Source of the DNA: Microbacterium oleivorans
GTDB lineage: Bacteria; Actinomycetota; Actinomycetes; Actinomycetales; Microbacteriaceae
Length of the DNA stretch: 64,000 nucleotides
Direction: 5' to 3'
Assembly (NCBI RefSeq): GCF_023715745.1
Contig: NZ_JAMBOV010000001.1
Coordinates: 310,001 to 374,000 of the forward strand
The notes under the pieces are model-generated. The model was not told where the DNA came from. It made no database searches and worked only from the letters and a program-made list of their open reading frames with translations. Of this stretch, positions 55,545-64,000 are shown in pieces. A program made the position numbers and the translations under genes. Each line of letters starts with the position of its first letter. Position 1 is the first letter of the stretch.

Positions 55545-56549
55545 ATGCTCTTCGTCCTGCGGCGCGCCGGCGGCGCCCTCCTGGTCCTGCTGCTCGCCTT
55601 CACCGCCGCGTACCTGCTGCTCGCGGCATTGCCCGGCGACGGCGTGCTCGCGCGCTACGGGAGCCCCGAGCTCGGCTTGACACCCGCTCAGCTGGACGAG
55701 ATCCGAGCCGCCTACGGAGCCGATCGGCCTCTGTTCGAGCGGTACGTCGACACCGTCGCGTCCTTCGTCCGCGGTGACCTCGGTTACTCGGTGCAGAGCG
55801 GCGCAGCGGTCGCCGATCTCGTCGCCGTCGCCCTGCCGTCCACCCTCACCCTCGCCGTGCTCGGCCTCGCGGTCGCGGTCTTCGTCGCTGTCGTCATCGC
55901 CTTCACCGCCACCTACGGGGCGTTCCGGCCGTTGCGCGCGATCTTCCGGCAGCTGCCGCCGCTGTTCGTCTCGATGCCCGTCTTCTGGATCGGCATCATC
56001 CTCATCCAGGTGTTCTCCTTCCAGCTCGGCTGGGTGCCGCTCATCGGGGCCGACCCGGTCGAGGCGCTGATCCTCCCCGTCCTGACGCTCGCCGTCCCCA
56101 TCGCCGCGCCGCTCGCACAGGTGCTGACCCGCAGCATCGACGAGGTGTCGGAGCAGCCGTTCGTCGCCGTCGTCCGCGCGCGCGGAGCGAGCACCTCATG
56201 GCTGCTCTGGCGCGGCGTCGCCCGCAACGCGCTCCTTCCCACCCTGACGATGGCGGGAGTCCTCTTCGGCGAGCTCGTCGGCGGCGCCGTCGTCACCGAA
56301 GCGGTATTCGGACGTCCCGGCATCGGTCAGCTCACCGCTCAGGCGGTCGCGAACCGTGACACCCCCGTCCTCCTGGCGATCGTCGTCATCTCGTCCGTGG
56401 CATTCGTTCTGATCAACCTCCTGGTCGACCTGCTGTACCCGCTCCTCGACCCGCGTCTGCGTCGAGGCTCCCGCACACCGGCCGCCTCCCGCGGTCGCCT
56501 TCCCGGTGTCGTGGCGGCGACCCCGCTCACCGAAGGGATCGCGCGATGA
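55545..56549 (+). CDS. DppB-type ABC transporter permease
   Basis: A 334-residue permease with six helices. RRAGGALLVLLLAFTAAYLLLAALPGDG and the EAA-like loop RARGASTSWLLWRGVARNALLPTLT are typical of DppB/OppB. The ATG at 55545 follows AGAGG by five bases; a GTG at 55539 lies inside that site. It overlaps the second permease gene by ATGA and forms the membrane channel with it. Confidence 0.92.
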   Translation: MLFVLRRAGGALLVLLLAFTAAYLLLAALPGDGVLARYGSPELGLTPAQLDEIRAAYGADRPLFERYVDTVASFVRGDLGYSVQSGAAVADLVAVALPSTLTLAVLGLAVAVFVAVVIAFTATYGAFRPLRAIFRQLPPLFVSMPVFWIGIILIQVFSFQLGWVPLIGADPVEALILPVLTLAVPIAAPLAQVLTRSIDEVSEQPFVAVVRARGASTSWLLWRGVARNALLPTLTMAGVLFGELVGGAVVTEAVFGRPGIGQLTAQAVANRDTPVLLAIVVISSVAFVLINLLVDLLYPLLDPRLRRGSRTPAASRGRLPGVVAATPLTEGIAR

Positions 56550-57388
56550 CCCTCACCCTCCCGCGGCCGGTCGCCCTCACCGCCTCGCCGCGACGCCTCC
56601 TGCGGATCGGCACCGTCATTCCCGCGCTCGTCCTGCTCATCGCGGTCGCGTGGGCGGTCGTGCCGGGACTGTTCACGGCGACGAGCCCCACCGAGTCGAT
56701 CGCGCCGGCCCTGCAGGCGCCGAGCACTGCGCATTGGTTCGGGACGGATGCCACGGGTCGTGACGTCTTCGCGCGTGTCATCCACGGGGCGTCCCACTCC
56801 ATCACGGGCGCGCTCGTCGCCGTCCTCGTCGGGCTCGTCGCCGGCACGGCCATCGGCGTCACCGCCGGCGCGACCGGCGGTGTCGTCGACGAGATCCTCA
56901 TGCGCGTCGTCGACGTGCTGCTGGCGATCCCCGCGCTGCTGCTGTCGCTGAGCGTGGTCATCCTGCTCGGCTTCGGCACGACCAATGCGGCGCTCGCCGT
57001 CGGCGTGACCTCCGTCGCCGTCTTCGCCCGGCTCGCCCGCGCGCAGGTCGTCAGTGTGCGGGTGGCGGACTACGTCGAGGCCGCGTACGGATCGGGGGGC
57101 ACGGCGGCATCCGTCCTGTGGCGCCACATCCTGCCGAACTCGCTCACCCCGGTCCTGGCACTCGCCGCGCTGCAGCTGGGGTCGGCGATCCTGCAGATCT
57201 CGACGCTCGGGTTCCTCGGATACGGCGCGCCGCCGCCCACCCCGGAGTGGGGACTGCTCATCTCCGAGGGGCGCAACTACGTCGCGACCGCCTGGTGGCT
57301 CACCGTCCTCCCGGGCCTCGTCGTCGTGGCGGTCGTGCTCGCCACCAACCGCCTCAGTCAGGCCCTGCGGGGAGGGGAACGCCCATGA
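56546..57388 (+). CDS. DppC-type ABC transporter permease
   Basis: A 280-residue permease of the DppC/OppC class. It has the N-terminal helix, the WFGTDATGRDVFARVIHGASHS segment that marks the family, and the EAA loop EAAYGSGGTAASVLWRHILPNSL. It pairs with the previous gene to form the channel. It starts on the stop of the first permease and overlaps the ATPase gene by ATGA. Confidence 0.93.
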   Translation: MTLTLPRPVALTASPRRLLRIGTVIPALVLLIAVAWAVVPGLFTATSPTESIAPALQAPSTAHWFGTDATGRDVFARVIHGASHSITGALVAVLVGLVAGTAIGVTAGATGGVVDEILMRVVDVLLAIPALLLSLSVVILLGFGTTNAALAVGVTSVAVFARLARAQVVSVRVADYVEAAYGSGGTAASVLWRHILPNSLTPVLALAALQLGSAILQISTLGFLGYGAPPPTPEWGLLISEGRNYVATAWWLTVLPGLVVVAVVLATNRLSQALRGGERP

Positions 57389-59016
57389 CCGGTCCGCTGC
57401 TGAGCATCCGCGACCTCGTCGTCCGCTACCGGACCGAACGCGGTGACGTCGCCGCCGTCCGCGGTGTCTCGCTCGACGTCGCACGCGGACAGGTCACCTC
57501 GCTCGTCGGCGAGTCGGGCTCCGGCAAGTCGACGGTCGCACAGGCGACCATCGGCCTGCTCGCCGGCAACGGCCGCATCGACGGCGGCGGGATCACACTC
57601 CACGGCGCCGAGGGTGAGACGAGCCTCGTCGGGCTCCCCGACCGCCGCTGGCGCGCGCTCCGCGGCACACGCGTCGCGCTCGTCCCGCAGGACCCCGGCA
57701 ACTCGCTCAACCCCGTCGCCACGATCGGCGCGAGCATCGGCGAGGTCCTGCGCATCCACGGATGGAGGGATGCCGCGAAGATCCGCGCGCGCGTGCTCGA
57801 CCTGCTCGAGCGAGTGGAGATCGACGACCCGGCCACGCGGTACCGCCAGTACCCCCACGAGCTTTCGGGTGGGATGCGCCAGCGCGTGCTCATCGCCGCG
57901 GCGCTCGCCCTCGATCCCGAGCTGATCATCGCCGACGAGCCGACGAGCGCCCTCGACGTCACCGTCCAGCGCACGGTCCTCGACCTGCTCGACCGGCTGC
58001 GCGCCGACACCGGCACCGGCGTGCTGTTCATCACGCACGACCTCGCCGTCGCCGCGGATCGCGCCGACACGATCGTCGTCATGAAGGACGGTGCGGTGCA
58101 GGAGTCCGGACCCGCCCGATCCGTGCTCGCCGCACCCGCGTCCGACTACACCCGCCGGCTCCTCGCCGACGCACCGTCGCTCGGGCACGTCGTCGAGCGT
58201 CGGCCACCGGCATCCGTCACCGCCGGGCCTCTGGCCACGGTCTCGGGGCTGCGACAGGAGTTCACCCGCGCGGGTGCGCGGTCGCCGTTCGTGGCCGTCG
58301 ACGACGTCTCGTTCACCGTCGCGGCCGGATCCACCCACGCGATCGTGGGGGAGTCGGGGTCGGGCAAGACGACGATCGGTCGCGCGCTCGCCGGCTTCGG
58401 CGCTCCGCAGCGCGGGACGATCACGGTCGACGGTGTCGACGTGACCGCCCTCCGCCCGGGTCGTCACCGCCGCGGCTACCGCCGCACGGTGCAGCTGGTC
58501 TATCAGAATCCCTACGCGTCGCTCGATCCGCGCCAGCGCATCGGTGCGATCCTCGAGGAGCCGCTGCGGAACTTCGGTCTCGGCTCCGCCGCCGAGAGGG
58601 CCGAACGGGCCGAGCGGGCGCTCGAGCAGGTCGCGCTCGCTCCCGAGATCGCCGCACGTCGGCCCCGCGAGCTGTCGGGCGGGCAGCGTCAGCGCGTCGC
58701 GATCGCGCGGGCGCTCATCCTCGAGCCGAGACTGGTGGTCCTCGACGAGGCGGTCTCGGCGCTCGATGTCACGGTGCAGGCGCAGATCCTTCGGCTCCTC
58801 GCGAGCCTGCAGCAGGACCTCGGCCTCGCGTACGTCTTCATCTCCCACGACCTCGCCGTCGTCCGGCAGATCTCCGACACGGTGTCGGTCCTGCGCCGCG
58901 GCGTCCAGGTCGAGCACGGCACCGTCGACGAGGTCTTCGGCGCACCGCGACACGACTACACCAGGGGGCTGCTCGACGCCGTCCCCGGATCCGCTCTCAG
59001 GAAGGACACCGCATGA
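57385..59016 (+). CDS. Fused DppD-DppF-type ABC transporter ATPase
   Basis: A 543-residue protein with two peptide-type ABC domains. Domain 1 has GESGSGKSTVA, SGGMRQRVLIAAAL and IIADEPTSALDVT. Domain 2 has GESGSGKTTIG, SGGQRQRVAIARAL and VVLDEAVSALDVT, with Ala in place of Pro-Thr after the Walker B glutamate. Such DppDF fusions are common in actinobacteria and energise the two permeases. It overlaps the monooxygenase gene by ATGA, which ties uptake to oxidation. Confidence 0.94.
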   Translation: MTGPLLSIRDLVVRYRTERGDVAAVRGVSLDVARGQVTSLVGESGSGKSTVAQATIGLLAGNGRIDGGGITLHGAEGETSLVGLPDRRWRALRGTRVALVPQDPGNSLNPVATIGASIGEVLRIHGWRDAAKIRARVLDLLERVEIDDPATRYRQYPHELSGGMRQRVLIAAALALDPELIIADEPTSALDVTVQRTVLDLLDRLRADTGTGVLFITHDLAVAADRADTIVVMKDGAVQESGPARSVLAAPASDYTRRLLADAPSLGHVVERRPPASVTAGPLATVSGLRQEFTRAGARSPFVAVDDVSFTVAAGSTHAIVGESGSGKTTIGRALAGFGAPQRGTITVDGVDVTALRPGRHRRGYRRTVQLVYQNPYASLDPRQRIGAILEEPLRNFGLGSAAERAERAERALEQVALAPEIAARRPRELSGGQRQRVAIARALILEPRLVVLDEAVSALDVTVQAQILRLLASLQQDLGLAYVFISHDLAVVRQISDTVSVLRRGVQVEHGTVDEVFGAPRHDYTRGLLDAVPGSALRKDTA

Positions 59017-60074
59017 CGACGCCGCGCCTGGGCTTTTTCAGCCGATTGCTCGAGGATGCATCCGCCGCCGACAGGTACCGTTTCGGGCTCGAGCAGATCG
59101 AGCGCGCCGAGCAGTCCGGCTTCGCCTCGGCCTGGGTGGCCCAGCACCACTTCGGCGAGCACGAGGGCGGACTGCCGTCCCCGCTCGTCTTCCTCGCCGC
59201 GGCTGCCGAGCGCACGAGCCGGATCGGCCTCGGGACGGCCGTCCTGACCCTCCCGATCGAGGATCCGGTCCGAGCGGCGGAGGATGCCGCCGTGCTCGAC
59301 GCACTGAGCGGCGGACGGCTGCAGCTCGGGGTCGCCTCGGGCGGCACGCCCGGGTCGTTCGCCGCCTTCGGGAGGGATGCCGCCGACCGCGCCGCCCTCC
59401 ACGCGGAGCACCTCGAGGTGTTCCGCGGCACGCTGCGCGGCGATGGCGTGCGCGGCACGGGGTCGGTCGCCTACCCGCCCGCCGGCGACCTCGCGGACCG
59501 CATCTGGCAGGCGACCTTCTCCGCCGGCGGGGGCGCCCGCGCCGGCGCGGCGGGGGACGGACTCCTCCTCTCCCGCACGCAGCCGCGCACGCCCGAGGCG
59601 CCCGACGCGACCATCGGCGACATCCAGCAGCCCATCGTCGACGCGTACCTCGACGCTCTGCCGGGCGGTGCGGTTCCCCGCATCCTGGCATCCCGCACCG
59701 CGTTCGTCGTCGACGCCGATCAGCGCGAGCACGCCTTCGTGCTGGCCGAACGAGGGTTGCGTGTCGTCGCGGCCCAGCTGATCGGCGGGTACGCGGCGGC
59801 CCTGCCCCTCGCCGATCTGATCCGCCTGTCCGACACGCACATCGGCACGGTCGACGAGGTCGCGGCCTCGCTCGCGGCCGACCCGATCATCGCGCAAGCG
59901 ACCGACGTCACCTTCCAGGTCCATTCCGTCGCCGCGAGCCACGAGCTCACCCTCCGATCCATCGAACTGCTCGGCCGGGAGGTGGCGCCTCGGCTCGGGT
60001 GGGCGACCGGTCCGGACGCCGCCGACGACCTCCGAGTCCACCATCGGGCCGCGGCCCGGAAGGAGTACGCATGA
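59013..60074 (+). CDS. Luciferase-like FMN-dependent monooxygenase (KPN_01858-like)
   Basis: A 353-residue flavin monooxygenase of the bacterial luciferase fold, which uses FMNH2 supplied by a separate reductase. GFFSRLL, FASAWVAQHHFGEHEGGLPSPLVFLAAAAERTSRIGLGTAVLTLP and the ALSGGRLQLGVASG block are family landmarks. Its tight overlaps with the transporter before it and the CMD protein after it match a known but uncharacterised locus type in which the imported compound is oxidised. The substrate is unknown; sulfur- or nitrogen-containing small molecules are typical for the fold. Confidence 0.88.
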   Translation: MTTPRLGFFSRLLEDASAADRYRFGLEQIERAEQSGFASAWVAQHHFGEHEGGLPSPLVFLAAAAERTSRIGLGTAVLTLPIEDPVRAAEDAAVLDALSGGRLQLGVASGGTPGSFAAFGRDAADRAALHAEHLEVFRGTLRGDGVRGTGSVAYPPAGDLADRIWQATFSAGGGARAGAAGDGLLLSRTQPRTPEAPDATIGDIQQPIVDAYLDALPGGAVPRILASRTAFVVDADQREHAFVLAERGLRVVAAQLIGGYAAALPLADLIRLSDTHIGTVDEVAASLAADPIIAQATDVTFQVHSVAASHELTLRSIELLGREVAPRLGWATGPDAADDLRVHHRAAARKEYA

Positions 60075-60688
60075 CCGCCGACATCATCGACCTGCTCGCC
60101 GGCATCACGCCGGGCAGCCCGCTCGCCGCAGTCCGCGCGCTGCGTCCGCAGGCCCGGACGAACGCGCAGCGGAGCTTCGAGGCGCTCCTCGAACCCTCCG
60201 ACGCGGCGGACTTCCCCGTCGCCGAGCGGTACGCGATCGCCGCGTTCACCGCGCGCCTCCATGGATTCGACGGTGCCACCGCGTTCTACGACGACCTGCT
60301 CCGCGAGGAGGACGCCGCCCGCGCCGACGCGATCGCGGTTCTCGCGGCCGACGCCGCGCAGCGCGGTCCGGTCGGCGCCTACCGCGAGCCCGGCCTCGCC
60401 GGCGAGAGCACGCCCGCCGTCGTTTGGCACCCGGCATCCGCTGCCGTCGACGACCGTCTCGCCGCGGCTCTCGCCCACACGCACCTGCTGGTGTTCCGTC
60501 CGCGTGAGGCGTCGCCGCAGGACCTGCGGCAATTGACGGATGCCGGGTGGTCCGCCGACGCGATCGTGAGCCTCTCGCAGCTCGTCGCCTTCCTCGCGTT
60601 CCAGCTGCGTCTCGCCTGGGGCCTGCGCGTCCTCGGCCAGTCGACCTCCGCCACCACCTCCCAGGCCCTCGAAGGAGCCGCGCGATGA
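60071..60688 (+). CDS. CMD domain protein, Avi_7170-like
   Basis: A 205-residue alpha-helical protein related to carboxymuconolactone decarboxylase/AhpD proteins but without the CxxC redox pair. TPAVVWHPASAAVDDRLAAALAHTHLLVFRPREASPQDL and the late SLSQLVAFLAFQLRLAWGLRVLG are the conserved parts. It occurs beside the peroxidase-like protein that follows and the luciferase-like enzyme before it, all by ATGA overlap. Lacking the cysteines, it is probably a partner or regulator of the next gene product. Confidence 0.82.
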   Translation: MTADIIDLLAGITPGSPLAAVRALRPQARTNAQRSFEALLEPSDAADFPVAERYAIAAFTARLHGFDGATAFYDDLLREEDAARADAIAVLAADAAQRGPVGAYREPGLAGESTPAVVWHPASAAVDDRLAAALAHTHLLVFRPREASPQDLRQLTDAGWSADAIVSLSQLVAFLAFQLRLAWGLRVLGQSTSATTSQALEGAAR

Positions 60689-61290
60689 CCGTCACCGAGT
60701 ACCCCGACCTCGCTCGTCCCGACCGGTTCACGCAGCAGGGGCTCGGGTGGGTGCCGTGGCTCGCGCCCGTCCTCGAGGCGCAGCTGACCGAGCGGCAGCG
60801 GGAGGCCCTCATCGAACCGGCCCGCGCGAGGATGCCCTACTTCCGGCTGCTCGCCCGCGACCCCGACGCGCTCGAGGCGCGCACCCTCACCGACCTCGAC
60901 ATCTTCTTCAACGTCGAGGGGGGCGTCGGCCGGGCGGAGCGGGAGCTCGCCGCCACCGCAGCCAGCCGTGCCAACGGATGCGTCTTCTGCGCCTCCGTGC
61001 ACTCCGCCGCGGCGACCCGGGAGTCCGGCCGTCGTGAGGACGTGCAGCGGCTCCTCGACGAGGGGACGACGGCCGACCTCGGCGACGAGAGCTGGAACGC
61101 GATCGTCGCGGCATCCGTCTCCCTCACGACCACCCCGCTGGAGTTCGACACCGCGGACGTCGATCGGTTGCGGGATGCCGGGCTCGACGACGCCTCGATC
61201 GTCGACGTCATCGGCGGCGCGGCGTTCTTCAACTGGGCGAACCGTCTCATGCTGTCGCTCGGCGAGCCCGAGGTGCCGGCCGCACGCTGA
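60685..61290 (+). CDS. Alkylhydroperoxidase-like protein, Avi_7169-like
   Basis: A 201-residue AhpD-like protein with the redox motif CVFCASVH (CxxC followed by His), followed by the helical SVSLTTTPLEFDTADVDRLRDAGLDDASIVDVIGGAAFFNWANRL block. It probably removes peroxide formed by the flavin monooxygenase or acts on its product. GAAGGAG lies seven bases before the ATG at 60685. It ends the operon, six bases from the convergent Gfo/Idh/MocA gene. Confidence 0.88.
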   Translation: MTVTEYPDLARPDRFTQQGLGWVPWLAPVLEAQLTERQREALIEPARARMPYFRLLARDPDALEARTLTDLDIFFNVEGGVGRAERELAATAASRANGCVFCASVHSAAATRESGRREDVQRLLDEGTTADLGDESWNAIVAASVSLTTTPLEFDTADVDRLRDAGLDDASIVDVIGGAAFFNWANRLMLSLGEPEVPAAR

Positions 61291-61296
61291 CGGGTG

Positions 61297-62367
61297 TCAG
61301 CTCCAGGGTTCCCGCGCGACCCGGACGTCGACGCCGGAGCGCGCCGACTCGCCGATCGCGAGCCCGAGCAGGTGGTCCTGGCATGCCTCGGCGAGCGGGT
61401 AGGGCTCGGGGCCGTCACCCCGCGCCCACTGCCCGGTGAGCTCGAGCAGCGACGCGACGGCGATGTCGTCCTCGGACAGCCGGGTGCCCGCCCACGGGTT
61501 GCGGTAGACGATCCGTCCCTCGAACGCGGCCGACACGACGTCGTTGCCCTCGAGGTTCAGGTCGACGCCCGTGCGGCGGTAGGTGATCGGCGAGGTGATC
61601 ACCTCGGCGCCCTCGAACCGGCGCGCGGCGTCGTCGACGAGCTCGCCGTGCGAGCCGCGCAGGACGATGCGACGCGACAGGATGGGATTCCACCACTGGT
61701 TGTCGACGAAGTCGTACAGCCCCATGCGACCGTCGCCGAAATCGAGCGTCGCGATGGTCGTGGTCCGTTCCTTCGGATCGAGGTCGTCCGACCACCCGGC
61801 TGGGGAGAGCGGGTCGACGAGGGGTGCGGTGAACGTCCGGGCCGACACGGTGGCTTCGGCCATACCGGCACTCAGGAACGCGCGGATCATCGAGGTCGCG
61901 TGGTACAGGTGCGTCGACGACACCTGCACCGCGCCGATCGTGCCGAGCGCGCCGGAGCGGACGACCTCCAGGCGCGCGGCGTGGCCCGGCATGAGCAGGT
62001 ATTGCTCCGCCACCTGCACGAGCCGGCTCGCCCCCACGTCGTGCCACAGCGTGCGGAGTCCGTCGGCGTCGGGCGCGGGAGGCGTCTCGGCGAGCACCCG
62101 CACTCCGCGGCCGACGAGCTCGGTGATGACGCCCGGGATGGCGTCCCACGACACCGACGCGATCACGAAGTCGGGCCGCGCCGCGAGCAGATCATCGAGC
62201 GAGCGGTGCACCGGTGCGCCCCACGGAGAGATCCGGGCCGCCGACGCGTCGGAGCGCGCCAGCACACCCGTCACCTCGAGGCGGTCGGGTGCGGCGGCCG
62301 CCAGGCGCAGGAAGAACTCCGCCCGCCAGCCCGTGCCGATGATCGCGAATCGTGCCGGCTGCGTCAT
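61297..62367 (-). CDS. Gfo/Idh/MocA-family oxidoreductase
   Basis: A 356-residue NAD(P)-dependent oxidoreductase with N-terminal Rossmann motif FAIIGTGWRAEFFLRLA and a C-terminal alpha/beta domain. The usual EKP catalytic motif is changed: at the equivalent position VRVLAETPPAPD has ETP, so the typical lysine is missing. It acts on a sugar or polyol, or has lost dehydrogenase activity. AAGGGG precedes the ATG by four bases. It is on the opposite strand from the ABC operon and follows SulP in direction, 82 bases away. Confidence 0.87.
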   Translation of the reverse strand: MTQPARFAIIGTGWRAEFFLRLAAAAPDRLEVTGVLARSDASAARISPWGAPVHRSLDDLLAARPDFVIASVSWDAIPGVITELVGRGVRVLAETPPAPDADGLRTLWHDVGASRLVQVAEQYLLMPGHAARLEVVRSGALGTIGAVQVSSTHLYHATSMIRAFLSAGMAEATVSARTFTAPLVDPLSPAGWSDDLDPKERTTTIATLDFGDGRMGLYDFVDNQWWNPILSRRIVLRGSHGELVDDAARRFEGAEVITSPITYRRTGVDLNLEGNDVVSAAFEGRIVYRNPWAGTRLSEDDIAVASLLELTGQWARGDGPEPYPLAEACQDHLLGLAIGESARSGVDVRVAREPWS

Positions 62368-62397
62368 GAGACCCCTTCGTCCTGACGTCCCACGCGG

Positions 62398-62430
62398 GCC
62401 GCCCCCGGCATCCTTCAGGGAGCGGGCGGC
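62398..62430 (-). terminator. Hairpin between SulP and the Gfo/Idh/MocA gene
   Basis: GCCGCCC (62398-62404) and GGGCGGC (62424-62430) form a 7-bp GC stem with a 19-base loop, 20 bases after the sulP-type stop on the minus strand. No T-run is present, so termination is only suggested. Confidence 0.4.
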
Positions 62431-62449
62431 GCGGTCAACCCCGGTGCCC

Positions 62450-63955
62450 TCATTCGCCGGCGCCGAGACGGCCGCTGAGTCGGCCGTGGAAGGCGGATGC
62501 CGCGTCGTTCAACCCCACGATCGTCACCGTCGCGCCGTGGCGCTCGTACTTGCTGACGACGGCATCCAGCGCGGCAACGGTCGACGCATCCCACACGTGC
62601 GAGCGCGACATGTCGATGACGACGTTCGCGGGGTCCTCGGCGTACGCGAACTGCGTCGTCAGGTCGTTACTCGAGGCGAAGAACAGCTCACCGTCGACCG
62701 CGTAGTGGGCGGTGGATGCCGCCGCGTCGACGGTCCGCGTGACGGTCACGAAGTGTGCGACGCGCCGGGCGAACATGACCATCGCCGCGAGGACGCCGAG
62801 GATGACGCCGATCGCGAGGTTGTGGGTCCAGACGGTGGCCACGACGGTGATGAGCATCACGGCGGTCTCGCTCTTCGGCATCCGCCGCAGCGTGGACGGG
62901 CGCACGCTGTGCCAGTCGAACGTGGCGATGCAGACGACGATCATGACGGCGACGAGGGCGGCCATCGGGATGATCGCGACGACGTCGCCGAGCGCGAGGA
63001 CGAGGATCAGCAGGAACACGCCCGCAAGGAAGGTCGAGATGCGCGTGCGGGCGCCCGACGCCTTCACGTTGATCATCGTCTGCCCGATCATGGCGCAGCC
63101 CCCCATCCCGCCGAACGCGCCCGAGAGGATGTTCGCGGCACCCTGCCCGAGGCTCTCGCGGGTCTTGGAGGAGTGCGTGTCCGTGATGTCGTCGACGAGC
63201 TTGGCGGTCATGAGCGACTCGAGCAGACCGACGACGGCCATCGCGAGGGCGAAGGGCCCGATGATCTGCAGCGTCTCGATCGTCAGGGGGACGTTCGGGA
63301 TGAAGAGTTCGGGCAGGCTCTTCGGGAGTTCGCCCTGATCGCCCACGGTCGGGACGTTCCAGGCGAAGACGACGACCGCGGCCGTGAGCAGCACGATGGC
63401 GACGAGCGGCGCCGGGACGGCCTTGGTGAACCTCGGGATCGTGTACAGGATCACCAGGCCGACGGCGACCAGCGGCCAGACGAGCCAGGGAATGCCGTCG
63501 CCGATCAGCTGGGGCAGCTGCGCGAGGAAGATGAGGATCGCGAGGGCGTTGACGAAGCCCACCATGACGCTGCGCGGGATGAATCTCATGAGCTTCGCGA
63601 CACCGACGGCGCCGAGCACGACCTGGATCACCCCGCCGAGCAGCACCGTCGCGATGAAGTAGTCCATTCCGTACTCGCGGGCGACCGGAGCGATGACGAG
63701 GGCGATCGCGCCTGTGGCCGCGGTGATCATCGCGGGGCGTCCCCCGAGGAACGAGATCGCGACCGCCATGATGAAGGACGAGAACAGCCCGAGGCGCGGG
63801 TCGACCCCCGCGATGATCGAGAACGCGATCGCCTCCGGGATGAGCGCGATCGCGACGACGAGTCCGGCGAGCACCTCGCGGGTGAGGAGGCGAGGGCTGC
63901 GCAGTGCCTGCAGCACCGTCGGTTCGATGCGCGAGCGCATGGGCGTGATCGTCAT
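62450..63955 (-). CDS. SulP-family anion transporter with STAS domain
   Basis: A 501-residue SulP protein with about 12-14 helices: the LLTREVLAGLVVAIALIPEAIAFSIIAGVDPRLGLFSSF block is the family signature, and GGMGGCAMIGQTMINVKASGARTRIS is the conserved central loop. The last 100 residues form a short STAS domain (VVIDMSRSHVWDASTVAALDAV). Characterised relatives move sulfate or, in BicA, bicarbonate with sodium; this one cannot be assigned further. GGAG lies four bases before the ATG at 63955. The remaining 45 bases of the window contain no gene. Confidence 0.94.
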   Translation of the reverse strand: MTITPMRSRIEPTVLQALRSPRLLTREVLAGLVVAIALIPEAIAFSIIAGVDPRLGLFSSFIMAVAISFLGGRPAMITAATGAIALVIAPVAREYGMDYFIATVLLGGVIQVVLGAVGVAKLMRFIPRSVMVGFVNALAILIFLAQLPQLIGDGIPWLVWPLVAVGLVILYTIPRFTKAVPAPLVAIVLLTAAVVVFAWNVPTVGDQGELPKSLPELFIPNVPLTIETLQIIGPFALAMAVVGLLESLMTAKLVDDITDTHSSKTRESLGQGAANILSGAFGGMGGCAMIGQTMINVKASGARTRISTFLAGVFLLILVLALGDVVAIIPMAALVAVMIVVCIATFDWHSVRPSTLRRMPKSETAVMLITVVATVWTHNLAIGVILGVLAAMVMFARRVAHFVTVTRTVDAAASTAHYAVDGELFFASSNDLTTQFAYAEDPANVVIDMSRSHVWDASTVAALDAVVSKYERHGATVTIVGLNDAASAFHGRLSGRLGAGE

Positions 63956-64000
63956 GGGACTCCGAGAGAGGGTGCGCGTACGCTCGGGCGACGCGGGAGA

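Overview
The window is a chromosomal segment of a very GC-rich actinobacterium, most likely a Microbacterium or close relative in Microbacteriaceae. This rests on near-exclusive G/C third codon positions, many GTG starts and ATGA/GTGA gene overlaps, a DtxR/IdeR-type iron box, DUF222-HNH and DUF3516-helicase genes, and a recurrent GGATGC/GCATCC oligomer. No rRNA, tRNA, CRISPR array, insertion sequence or phage gene was recognised. Coding density is high, and only one gene-free stretch exceeds 300 bases (20333-20684).

Region 1 (1-5872) is the end of a myo-inositol catabolic operon: methylmalonate-semialdehyde dehydrogenase (cut by the window edge), iolB, iolD, an iolE-like isomerase/dehydratase and an iolG-like dehydrogenase, closed by a strong two-part hairpin. 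Region 2 (5945-19596) is accessory catabolism. A LacI-type regulator diverges from an APC permease, a YtcJ-like amidohydrolase, a flavin monooxygenase and a DUF3237 protein. Then come a GntR/FCD regulator, a class III PLP enzyme, and a divergent operon of an APH-fold kinase, an SDR, a giant kinase-PLP enzyme fusion and a DUF1349 protein. Region 3 (19646-28844) is a TetR regulator divergent from a ribose-type ABC transporter, two more YtcJ-like amidohydrolases and another APC permease, with matched palindromic operators on both sides. Regions 2 and 3 together look like uptake and breakdown of N-acylated or hydroxylated amines: hydrolyse the amide, phosphorylate the hydroxyl, eliminate phosphate and ammonia on PLP. 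That pathway is inference, and is the best candidate here for an undescribed system.

Region 4 (28846-37125) holds a saccharopine-dehydrogenase-like enzyme with an APC permease, then an ECF transporter (S, fused A-A, T) followed by a siderophore-interacting reductase, with an iron box in front of the ATPase gene; pirin and a small GNAT protein follow. Region 5 (37320-43562) is CstA with its YbdD-type partner, a LytS/LytTR two-component pair, and a DUF485-like plus sodium:solute symporter pair, suggesting pyruvate or short organic acid uptake. Region 6 (43615-53618) is mostly housekeeping: GH3 lipoprotein, DUF3516 helicase, PNPOx-like enzyme, DUF1697, three GNATs, DUF222-HNH and RecQ. Several of its genes show a -10 hexamer six or seven bases before the start codon, suggesting leaderless mRNAs. 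Region 7 (53815-63955) is a peptide/opine-type ABC operon with a luciferase-like monooxygenase and two CMD/AhpD proteins, then a Gfo/Idh/MocA oxidoreductase and a SulP transporter.
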